DNA of 64,000 bases from Saturnia japonica (Eukaryota > Arthropoda > Insecta > Lepidoptera > Saturniidae). Positions 59,801 to 64,000 of this stretch are shown here, in pieces. The DNA lies in the NCBI GenBank assembly GCA_033032175.1, contig CM065320.1, forward strand, positions 15,333,413-15,397,412, in the 5' to 3' direction. Positions within the stretch are counted from its first letter, which is position 1. Each line of letters begins with the position of its first letter. A program made the position numbers and the translations under genes. Under the pieces are notes generated by a model. The model was not told the origin of the DNA, ran no database searches, and saw only the letters and a list, made by a program, of their open reading frames with translations.

Positions 59801-62800
59801 TTAATAAACCGTAAATTTATCGTTATTACTCGTTTGAATTGATAGTTATTCGAATTAATTCAACATTTTTACTGCAGCAATACTTAGGTACTCCTACTTA
59901 GTTAGGATAAAAGAGAAAAGAAGAAGAAACAGATAATAATGTTGATAATATATTGTCAACAGCATTCAAGTGTCGTGAAGTCTGGAGCAGTCTTAAACTG
60001 GAGCGGACGTTCAACCTCGGCCTGGACGCTGGTCTACTCTTAATACCGTTCTTTATAATGTCATTTGCCTACTCTCTAATCGTGACGAAGCTCTGGAGAG
60101 GGATGCGGCACGAGATCCAGCACAACTTTAATTGGCAGAGGCACTGTGAGTTGATTTCATGATTTTCATTTCTTAACTGTTTATTTCTCAAAGCTTCGAA
60201 GCTAGGGCCGGGTCATCACATTTGCAAGAATACGTGAACCTAAAACTGTATACATTCGCAATTGAATATGTAAAGTTAAGGCAACACACATCAAAGCGTA
60301 AGAACCAAAATCTTTGCGTAATCTCCCATACATTCGTACGTCAGTGAACAAGTACAGAGAGCAAGCGTAAATAAGTATCTATATATTAAAACGTGAAACA
60401 AAAGCTTTCGGTAGCATTTTAAGCGTAAATTGCATGCACGGAAGACTGTGAGATTTGGCATGGTTAAAGTTTATATGGAGAAGGAGCTCAGAAAGCTAAA
60501 ATTAATTAATTAATTAACACTGCGAATCCTAAAACGACCTTTGCCATTGAACTTAGACCCCCTAAAATATTGACATTGTCACTCAATGAAAAGTGACAGC
60601 AAGTGGTTATAATATTCATTGTTTAGGTTCATAATGCAAATGTCAAATAGAAAATAGTCTATGATTAAAAAGTCGCTGGTCAAATTTCGATCATTGGACC
60701 GCTAGTACGAATAAATATGCAAGTTCAATTTACCAATATTTTCATACATGAGAACAACCAGGATAAAACACAAGCACTCTGCTCACTCTGATCAGAATAC
60801 AATTATATATTTCGCTTAAAATTATATTAATACGAGTAGTACCTCTAAAACTGCATTATGACGACAGATATTTTGTTGACCTGGTTGCCTTTTGAGCATA
60901 AAATTCATTGATTGTTGTGTCACGTATATTTTTAACATGACACAAAAAGAAAGATAGACTGACAGACCGAAGTACATTCAATAATGTAAGGATAATATAT
61001 AAACAATATTTATACAAAAAAACGGTAAGTAATGTGATCAGTTCGGAAACCTCCGATTTTTTAATAATACTTTAAAGTAATTAAAAACAAGATAATTTCT
61101 AGAGGTATTATTTTATTTAAACTTTGTGAGAAAGTAATTTTCATAAGATAATTTTTGAGTTAAATCGTATAATAGAAAGATAGACTGAAAATGCAGTGAA
61201 GAACGATGTAGATGAATACAGAGCTTATTCTTAACATAGCGGCGAACACGTAAGAACACCCTTTTAAATTATTTTTTTCTGTAATAGATAGATCAAAACT
61301 TAAAAAGTCAAGATTTTTTTAGACTTATAGGAAGCTATTACATACGTATTTTGCCAAATATTTTTATTTTCCAGAAAACATTCGTTTATATTCAGTTACT
61401 AGTGATTTTATGAAGCAATAACAATATAAGTAAAGGCCATCATAATGTTATTTATTAATTTTGCACAGATGTTTTTATTCTGAGAATAGAACTATTAATT
61501 GCAATCAATGGACGTTATACTTTTAAAATTTTATAATGTTAATTATTACTTCAAGAACACATGACATTTTTCAAATTACGTTTAGGAGAAAGTCTTGGAT
61601 TAATTTGGCAATCATAAATTTCAATTAAAATATTATTAAATGATTCTCACTTATATGAGACATCGTTTTAAGAAAACTGTTTTTGTAACATTTTTAAAAT
61701 AATTCTTTACAGTCTCAATAATAAGACGTAATCAAATTTTTATTAACGAACTTCAGAAAAAGGAGAAGATTTTCATTTCGAATATATATTTTAATGGATG
61801 TTCAGCCATAACTTCGATGTTTATTGGCATTTTCATTAGCATTGGACCTACAAATTCAGACATACACCAAAGAACTCTTCAAAATCATTAAAGTCGATTT
61901 TCTTTTTTGTAAGAAAATGTCTTGTTTCGTCTCAATTTCATTTAAAGATGGCTAAACTATATGATTTAATCGTAATGAATTTATTCTTATCGAACTATTT
62001 TAAAATGATTACACCTTTTTAAGCCTATTTAGACTAGCACAAATAAAAAGGTTAATAAACTGGCACTCATATCCAACTGCTAGAACAAATGAATTATACA
62101 AGTTAGGCGATACACATAAGGTTGAAAAGTTGTGATTACAAAGACCGAGTTAGATAAACGTGGTCATATTAATATCCATACCATACCATATTAAAAAACC
62201 GAATTATTTATACTTGAAGTTAGTTTGGGCAGACTCTCAACATAGATTCTCAAGAAGAACCAGTAGCTTTGTGCTTATTACTCCGAAGCACAGATCCATG
62301 GCTTTCCGAGGTCCATTTAAGTTTGCAGCTTCACGGTGCTGGAATGATTTACCGCCGCCACTTAGTGCTTTAAAAACAGTTCGAACCTGTAGAACAACTC
62401 TTAAAAAACTTTTGTTACAGGACCAGAGTTGTAGTTTAGCGTGACCTTAAAGGTGTGAACTCCTCACACACAGTTTTAATTGCTCTTTGTCTAATTTATT
62501 TTTTATACATTGTTAGTATGTATTATAATATTCATTTATTTCATTTACTATTTGTTTTTATTTTTATTTATTGATGTCCGTGATGTATGTTAATGTGGCC
62601 CAGTCACAATACCAGCGCTGCACTGATTCAGTGTAGCAATTATGCTGAGACTGCGACTTGTTTATTCCCACACGGCACGTTACTGGTTATTGTTATTATT
62701 TTTTACTTGTGTTGTTTTTAATGGTTTTAATTTTATAATTTTATTTGTTTTTGATGTGTTATGTGATAAATAAATAAACTTTTTCTTTCTTTTTTCTTTC

Positions 62801-63641
62801 ATATAATGTTATTTTAATCTCCGACACAAAAATAGGGGTTTTATAAATTTTACGTATGTCTCCGTGTGGCCTCGTAGCTAACAAGCGGTTGAACCGATTT
62901 TGATCTAGTTTTTTTATATGATTAGATCGAGAGTATTCTTTGCCATGATCCAAATAGATCTGTCCATCTATTTGAAGATTATCAGCTCTTTTTTAGATCA
63001 TAATACGAGCATTTTCCGCAGGTCTGGTCGAGTTGAAATTTGATATTCTGTTACGTGAATGATGAAGAACATGGAAACCTTGACCTAATGCAGTATCATC
63101 TGTAATCTGCATGATACCTAACTTCTCACCAGCTGATATATCGTATTTATGCTCATTGAAATGTTCTTAGTGAATACGCAACTTGTGTTGAGGCTTTATT
63201 AAATTTTAAATTTAGTTTGTGTATAAACCAAATTTTATTTGCAATTGGCACGATTAGGAATATCGCATTCCGGGATCAGCTGGAGTTTATCCAGTTTCCA
63301 CCTACGTAGACGAGTATCGTAGAAGTGATTGGCGATGAATACCACCTACCTGTTAAAAAAAAAAAACACCAATGTCAGCTTTTCACATCAAGGTTCATAG
63401 AATCTTAATAACGTATTAAATCATAAAACAGGCGTGAGGTCTTTACGACCTCTCACCACGTTAGGAAACTCTACAAAGCATTCGTCCCAAACGTAATAAT
63501 AATGTAACATAAATGTTTTAATAAAGTTTATCTTCCATAGTAACACAACAAGAGAGCTACAAAAACAATCACATTGGTATGATTAAGAGTAACTCCACAG
63601 AACTTTGCTGCAAGAAGTGGAACGCGAAGAAGTTTAATCGG
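38106..63641 (+). CDS. Cholecystokinin/sulfakinin-type neuropeptide GPCR, 5' five coding exons (partial)
   Basis: Class A peptide receptor; insect members bind sulfakinins and couple to G proteins controlling satiety and gut function (family knowledge). Coding exons 38106-38363, 41987-42101, 43889-44089, 59963-60145, 63541-63641; GT-AG borders and phases agree (858 bp, 286 residues so far). Seen: N-terminal NSS and NTS glycosylation sites, TM1 ITGNCLVIATL, TM2 LLNLAISDFLLGVFCLPFTL, TM3 with ERY in place of DRY followed by FAICRPLKSRKWQT, TM4 WIISVILNSPILIVSAL, ECL2 KCREVW, TM5 LLLIPFFIMSFAYSLIV and the start of the third loop. TM6-7 lie beyond the window. The intron before exon 4 is 15.9 kb and holds an antisense BEL/Pao element. 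Other peptide GPCRs are less likely, given AICRPLKSRxWQT and CREVW. Confidence 0.8.
38364..41986. other. GPCR intron 1 (3.6 kb)
   Basis: Contains a TTTACTCAGCG-family relative (about 39215-39535), an AACCGACTT MITE remnant (40247-40440) and a Helitron-like copy (41322-41620). Positions 38840-39110 show a denser, non-AT-rich block (ATATATATACAAGAACCCG, then GTTGGGCAGCTGCCCGCC) that I cannot assign. The rest is AT-rich. Confidence 0.55.
41322..41620 (+). mobile_element. Helitron-like element, 3' end degraded
   Basis: TATTAATACGTGAAGCAAAA start; GGCAGACTGAGGTTTCGCAT, GGTTAAAGTTTATATGGAGG and TGCCATTGAACTTAGACCCC shared with 11442-11723 and 60378-60705. The CTAG terminus is not preserved. Confidence 0.55.
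41987..42101 (+). CDS. GPCR coding exon 2 (TM2, start of TM3)
   Basis: Acceptor TTGTTACAG, donor GTAAGT. It encodes AISDFLLGVFCLPFTLVGQI and YRRFLFGAALCKLIPFLQ: the conserved TM2 Asp and the TM3 Cys of the disulfide. Phase 0 in, phase 1 out. Confidence 0.88.
42102..43888. other. GPCR intron 2 (1.8 kb)
   Basis: Carries an AACCGACTT-family MITE remnant (42480-42680) and a tRNA-derived SINE (43415-43680). Otherwise AT-rich without features. Confidence 0.6.
43415..43680 (+). mobile_element. tRNA-derived SINE, third copy
   Basis: ATCATCGATCGACATAAGTT, AGCTTTCAGTGAAAGACACT, ACCCTTAAGTTGAAAATCTG, then GGCTTATCTCTTTACCATCT and GGGGCCACATCGTCACC: same head and body order as 24421-24720. The B-box is degraded (GTTGGAATCG). 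Confidence 0.6.
43889..44089 (+). CDS. GPCR coding exon 3 (TM3-TM4)
   Basis: Acceptor TTTTCCAG, donor GTAAGT. It encodes VSVSVDVWTLVAISLERYFA, ICRPLKSRKWQTQCHAYK, TM4 and the start of ECL2. Phase 1 in and out. Confidence 0.9.
47125..47540 (+). repeat. Dispersed repeat shared with 32805-33270
   Basis: Same block order as the earlier copy: CTGTTAGCCTTAAGGGACC, GGGGGCGAACGCTTAAGGCA, GAGGGTGCCAAAGTGGCCGA, CTGACTAATTCCCT and AGAACCTATGTACCTATGTG. Here it is not enclosed by the GTCTCCTCTACAC ends. Confidence 0.6.
47813..47846 (+). repeat. (GT)17 microsatellite
   Basis: An uninterrupted GT run of 34 bases, continuing into an imperfect GGGTGTG tail. Likely length-polymorphic. Confidence 0.95.
48095..48830 (-). 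repeat. Composite interspersed repeat with GC-rich end, relative at 59120-59385
   Basis: Left edge AACAGTGTGCCCGCGGCTCC; right part TAGCCTATCAATTGACCAAT and AATTTCATAAGAATCGGTTA matches 59240-59340 (TAGCCTATTAATTGGCCAAT, AATTTCATAAGAATCAGTCA). The GC-rich edge is the usual terminus of this group. Confidence 0.55.
48349..48447. repeat. Near-perfect inverted repeat (hairpin), arms about 39 bp
   Basis: Left arm CTAATAGAAAACGAAAAAAT then GTATGGAATTGACGTATCT; right arm AGATAAGTCAATTCCATACA then CTTCTTTCGTTTTCATTAG. A loop of about 20 bases contains the palindrome TCACGTGA. Few mismatches and a 1-base bulge. Confidence 0.8.
48805..48918 (+). repeat. Left part of the interspersed repeat split by the BEL/Pao insertion
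   Basis: ATAGGTTTTTTTTTAAATGT, CTACAATTATGTAGTAAATT, then TATATATAT run into the LTR. The same order occurs intact at about 10655-10705 (TAGGTTTTTTAAGGTGTACA, ATTATATACTACGTTAATTT). The right part resumes at 56223. Confidence 0.6.
48919..49789 (-). repeat. 3' LTR of the BEL/Pao element (871 bp)
   Basis: Matches 55350-56217 across the full length except for an 11-G instead of 8-G run near 48955 and one A/G difference (CACATATATGAC here, CACATATGTGAC in the other). Begins TGTTGGGTACGCG and ends CGCCAACA on the + strand. Confidence 0.95.
49790..49801 (-). other. Polypurine tract of the BEL/Pao element
   Basis: On the - strand CGAGGGGGAGGA directly abuts the 3' LTR start TGTTGGCG. Eleven purines in a row in the exact position where plus-strand DNA synthesis is primed. 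Confidence 0.85.
49822..55311 (-). CDS. BEL/Pao Gag-Pol polyprotein, 1,829 aa, uninterrupted
   Basis: Starts with ATG 39 bases into the internal region (MPVTRSQRG). Gag occupies residues 1 to about 480, with a coiled, charged N-terminal third and two zinc knuckles (CPHCHEGHYLREC and CYKCLSGRHRKETC, about 409-455, plus CTNCKRWHHNLLH). The aspartic protease motif LLDEGSTVTLLD is at about 520, with E in place of the more usual S/T. Reverse transcriptase follows, with LVFDAAAK, VVADIKEMFLQI and YMDD at about 933. RNase H has FTDAS at about 1109, IPRLELQAA and WTDSST. Integrase has an HHCC zinc finger (HYHVAFNHGNH..CQWC) and the DDE core (TAVDYFG, YSDNGTNF at about 1584, GGAWERLVR). No stop or frame break. 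Codons are GC-richer than the host surroundings. Confidence 0.95.
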   Translation of the reverse strand: MPVTRSQRGSPREQPLEVAPQESSTETTEVTSYETTVTGTTRETASREDHDAPTVKKNRPASIRSSRRRKELEARAELADKELREAQAATTAARLRLELIQVDNEEEDSVIEEPIDRVDQVRDWVQKAAEGVSKEGHEGEAPKEGCIRTPPPSAREPDTKADMEKSHQSLARVLTEALRGVQIQSQAPQPDYVHQLPLFDGDTREWMAFKAVYEDTAPLFSATQNMARLRRALKGEAREGVRSQLYSESTPEEVMEALKRSYGRADALVLAELDRIKKLPPISDNAYDVCLLAGNVNNTVAAIRGLRKPQYLQSPEILRSIVDKMTAILKYRWYDHVADKAEGDPDLNMMAVFLNRMADRCGPHAIPDTATRRQIPKRQAAHTTTEHVDQERPNREKRGIEREGRDKAACPHCHEGHYLRECPKFRQAPVKKRWSIAKESRLCYKCLSGRHRKETCRQPSCTNCKRWHHNLLHEDREESKQEDGKEVANNVRLPVNCTRSSRAYLKMLPVEIYGAAEVLALLDEGSTVTLLDSTVAEQVGLKGPKETLHLETVGGKSMVSKDSMKLNMQIRGLHQSKKRTVTGVRTIDDMHLTPQRLERSTIENCAHLRKLVNQLHHEEGSPKLLIGQDNWELIISRGTRKGKKNQPVASFTQLGWVLHGFDGGASKPVNFTTCAHVSAREEALEKLMKDHFAVESLGVLPKRPSTDQDQRAMDILERTCQRLEDGRFEVGLLWKNDVEELPDNFKAAEVRLKGIMKKLQKDPELKIEYENQMENLLKSGYAEEAEGESTSRRKWYLPHFAVTHPTKKKKRLVFDAAAKSGGKSLNDLLLPGPDLLQSLFGVLLRFRQKPIAVVADIKEMFLQIRIREEDRDSLRFLWKGNQAEGPIKEYRMTSVIFGAACSPSAAIFVKNKNAAEHQDQSPEAASAIEHNHYMDDYLQSFDTEEEAIRVASDVDTIHRKAKFELRGWASNNHTVLRSLTKETGQQEISIGPSEEKTLGLLWCTGDDELGFRTCLSKLKEDVAIRRGPTKREVTSAVMATFDPMGVASPVLIQGKVLIQNIWRSGVDWDEEVTPKDQEAWKEYLTSVQILEGLRIPRCFTDSSDEGELHAFTDASETAYACAVYYRASKGQGGYQVALLAAKARVTPLKPVSIPRLELQAALLGTRMTRAVEEELDLKIKRRVYWTDSSTVLSWIRSDPRTFKPFVAHRLAEIEDLSKPQEWRWVPTSQNPADDATRGVPRDFGQNHRWFNGPAFLSQEETSWPEPRSFKSKPTGEEKEKHTVATARISKDQPPTPEPERFSSWTRLWRATARVLQFIDLCRKRKEHTLVSRRMEKKDPTWRRAKKRKLKNVTKAATPKEAKKFLVLDKAHLEKAEKLLLMRSQEESFGKPTASRDSDGHNKLKKLDIIKEDGLLRVKGRIDAATFMERAYRRPVVLDGKNKITRLLIRHYHVAFNHGNHATVMNEIRQRYWVLGLRSTVRTVAYQCQWCKVYRSAPSRPPTGNLPKERLRFGEPPFTCTAVDYFGPMTIAIGRRHEKRWGALFTCLTTRAVHIELAASLSTDSMILALRRMVARRGTPSTIYSDNGTNFVGASKELEEAVRGLQKEDLTTAAEKMGIRWKFIPPGAPNMGGAWERLVRSIKTALAATLKERCPQEETLHTLLLEAEHMVNARPLVTTEENEGEEALTPNHFLIGRSCGSPRIGTFTDEDLIGRRTWKVAQRMADHFWSRWLKEYLPTLLTRKVDGRNTKDLQCGDTVLIIDSTLPRNTWPRGVITQTHPGPDGRIRVIEVRTAGGTLKRPSSKVVLLVPATSYEQQNDGSRQTTTASP
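55331..55347 (-). other. Primer-binding site, tRNA-Tyr type
   Basis: The + strand here reads TCCGGCTCGAAGGACCA, equal to the 3' acceptor end of eukaryotic tRNA-Tyr with CCA (whose 5' end is CCTTCGA). The element RNA, read on -, is therefore complementary to 17 bases of that tRNA. Confidence 0.85.
55350..56217 (-). repeat. 5' LTR of the BEL/Pao element (868 bp)
   Basis: Drives leftward transcription of the element. Bounded by the primer-binding site on its left (55331-55347, two spacer bases) and by the TATAT duplication on its right (56218-56222). Confidence 0.95.
56223..56530 (+). repeat. Right part of the interspersed repeat split by the BEL/Pao insertion
   Basis: TATGGTTTACTCAGCGTAAA, ATAGCCAAAGTTACTCCTTA, ATCAGCTATCTACCAGTGAA, and CATTACAAACAGACATTTCA, in the same order as the intact copy at 10700-11035. 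Confidence 0.7.
57269..57525. mobile_element. hAT-like MITE with 8-bp target duplication AGATTAGT
   Basis: Ends ACAGGTGGGCGATTAC and (right, on -) TTAGCGGTGGGTGATTAT; flanked by AGATTAGT at 57261-57268 and 57526-57533. An internal CAGAGGTGGGCGATTATG at about 57387 is a second, better-preserved hAT-type end, so the element is composite. Non-coding. Confidence 0.7.
58060..58420 (-). mobile_element. LINE remnant (CR1/Jockey-like reverse transcriptase)
   Basis: On the - strand: VKYLKLARTIQNSNDSLLLQ, EEVANLSN-stop-CRDYGMDINV, SKGSHIKFTRNFKLIPTEYT, INGTVLS-stop. It fits the 'D.K..R.I.s..D...LQ.DL..L..WC..NGM.LN..KC..I.FT' stretch after the catalytic loop, with stops in place of W and E. Confidence 0.7.
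59120..59385 (-). repeat. Interspersed repeat related to 48095-48830
   Basis: Starts GGATGCAGTTAGCGGTGACT, then TAGCCTATTAATTGGCCAAT and TTTCATAAGAATCAGTCAAG, CATACAAACAGTATGAAGTC. A neighbouring similar piece at 58940-59110 begins GTGCCCACGGCTTCGCTCGC. Confidence 0.5.
59963..60145 (+). CDS. GPCR coding exon 4 (ECL2, TM5)
   Basis: Acceptor GTCAACAG, donor GTGAGT. It encodes FKCREVWSSLKLERTFNLGL, then DAGLLLIPFFIMSFAYSLIV and TKLWRGMRHEIQHNFNWQRH. Phase 1 in and out. It lies 15.9 kb downstream of exon 3. Confidence 0.88.
60378..60705 (+). mobile_element. Non-autonomous Helitron-like element, both ends preserved
   Basis: 328 bp, A|TC at the 5' side (TCTATATATTAAAACGTGAA) and GGACCGCTAG|T at the 3' side, the Helitron A/T insertion rule. 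Shares GGTTAAAGTTTATATGGAGA, GCCATTGAACTTAGACCCCC and AGAAAATAGTCTATGATTAA with the two other copies. Confidence 0.7.
61742..61905 (+). mobile_element. AACCGACTT-family MITE remnant
   Basis: AAAAAGGAGAAGATTTTCAT, GATGTTCAGCCATAACTTCG, ACACCAAAGAACTCTTCAAA and ATTAAAGTCGATTTTCTTTT: shortened and diverged relative to 17568-17784. Confidence 0.6.
62160..62790 (+). mobile_element. LINE 3' end (CR1/Jockey-like ORF2 C terminus and 3' UTR)
   Basis: The frame to 62444 reads HRSMAFRGPFKFAASRCWND, LPPPLSALKTVRTCRTTLKK, LLLQDQ: the 'HRSxxFRxSFxFAAxxxWNxLPPPLxxLxxxxxFKxxLKxxLL' ending typical of insect LINE ORF2. It is followed by a 330-bp 3' UTR-like stretch to about 62790 ending in TAAATAAATAAAC. 5'-truncated. 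Confidence 0.7.
63541..63641 (+). CDS. GPCR coding exon 5 (third intracellular loop, part)
   Basis: Acceptor CTTCCATAG, donor GTAAGT. With the phase carried over it reads LTQQESYKNNHIGMIKSNST and ELCCKKWNAKKFNR: polar, basic, as expected for the loop before TM6. Phase 1 in, phase 0 out. Accepted mainly because splice sites and frame fit. Confidence 0.65.
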
Positions 63642-63813
63642 GTAAGTAATTTTTGTATAAATTACATACATACAGTCATGTTTAATTGATTGAGAGGAGA
63701 TCGCTAGCTAGTAAATATTAATTGATATTACAGACCCACATTTTGAAGCCAAACTAGTATAAAAATATCCTTAACTTTAATCAAAAAGCTAAATTATTAA
63801 AAAAGAAACAAAA
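63642..63813. other. Start of GPCR intron 5
   Basis: AT-rich intron sequence after the GTAAGTAATT donor; a repeat begins at about 63787. No feature otherwise. Confidence 0.5.
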
Positions 63814-64000
63814 AACTCGACATCAAAAAACACTGGACTATAATTATTTTTTTTCGCTTTTTATTTGATTCTCAGACGTCGTTCTTAAATCTTATATAGC
63901 CCATGTCATTCCCACGACGACACCTCGTAAGCTATAATCCATCAAGCCGTTTAGGCTACACAGCGTGCCAAAGAAATAAACATACATACGGTAAAAAAAT
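63814..64000 (-). mobile_element. ACCCGACTGC-family MITE, cut by the window edge
   Basis: Same reverse-oriented order as 3055-3275, including the preceding AGCTAAATTATTAAAAA stretch: CAGACGTCGTTCTTAAATCT, CCCATGTCATTCCCACGACG, CATCAAGCCGTTTAGGCTAC. The right TIR lies beyond the window. Confidence 0.6.

Larger units (their letters stand above)
56218..59962. other. GPCR intron 3, part right of the BEL/Pao element
   Basis: Contains the resumed interspersed repeat (56223-56530), AT-rich DNA (56540-57130), a hAT-like MITE (57269-57525), an unassigned block (57540-57960), a LINE reverse-transcriptase remnant (58060-58420), repeat copies (58940-59110 and 59120-59385), then AT-rich DNA up to exon 4. 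Confidence 0.55.
60146..63540. other. GPCR intron 4 (3.4 kb)
   Basis: Contains a Helitron-like element (60378-60705), an AACCGACTT MITE remnant (61742-61905) and a LINE 3' end (62160-62790). Between 60710 and 61740 and between 62800 and 63540 only AT-rich DNA without recognised features. Confidence 0.55.

Noticed and set aside
61021..61740. Searched for further GPCR exons or a regulatory signal in intron 4
   Set aside because: Only AT-rich sequence; no acceptor/donor pair enclosing a receptor-like frame was found.

Overview
This is a stretch of insect nuclear DNA, almost certainly from a moth or butterfly. It is AT-rich, its genes are split by GT-AG introns with typical donors, and it is crowded with interspersed repeats of lepidopteran type. 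It also carries an intronless GH32 beta-fructofuranosidase gene, a bacterial-type gene known in insects mainly from Lepidoptera. No species can be named from the sequence. No rRNA, true tRNA or CRISPR array was found.

Left third (about 1.5-22.5 kb, + strand): a proton-coupled amino-acid transporter gene (SLC36/PAT, 'pathetic'-like) whose nine-exon reading frame closes perfectly at 472 residues. Its exons 6-7-8 occur twice, in a 2.7-kb direct tandem duplication (about 16,665-22,029). The three-exon cassette is 628 bp, not a multiple of three, so a transcript that includes both copies loses frame. The copies must be used alternatively, or one is an assembly artefact. The introns hold a solo LTR with target-site duplications, LINE remnants, Helitron-like and MITE-like elements, and a TATA/Inr promoter candidate near 8.3 kb.

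Middle (22.5-38 kb): intergenic repeats plus one gene on the - strand, a secreted GH32 beta-fructofuranosidase (28,512-29,959). It keeps its signal peptide and catalytic motifs but carries one apparent 1-base deletion near codon 76. Around it lie tRNA-derived SINEs, LINE fragments (one encoding a PD-(D/E)XK-like endonuclease remnant), a pogo-like MITE with TA duplications and a TIR-bounded GC-rich element.

Right (38-64 kb, + strand): the first five coding exons of a class A neuropeptide GPCR of the cholecystokinin/sulfakinin receptor type. They run from the N terminus through TM5 into the third intracellular loop, and the gene continues past the window. Its third coding intron (15.9 kb) contains a full-length, apparently very young BEL/Pao LTR retrotransposon in antisense (48,919-56,217). 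This has one uninterrupted 1,829-codon Gag-Pol frame, near-identical 868/871-bp LTRs, a primer-binding site matching tRNA-Tyr, a polypurine tract and TATAT target duplications. It landed inside an older interspersed repeat.

The three host genes act in amino-acid transport, sucrose digestion and peptide signalling. They are not an operon and no functional coupling between them can be read from the sequence.
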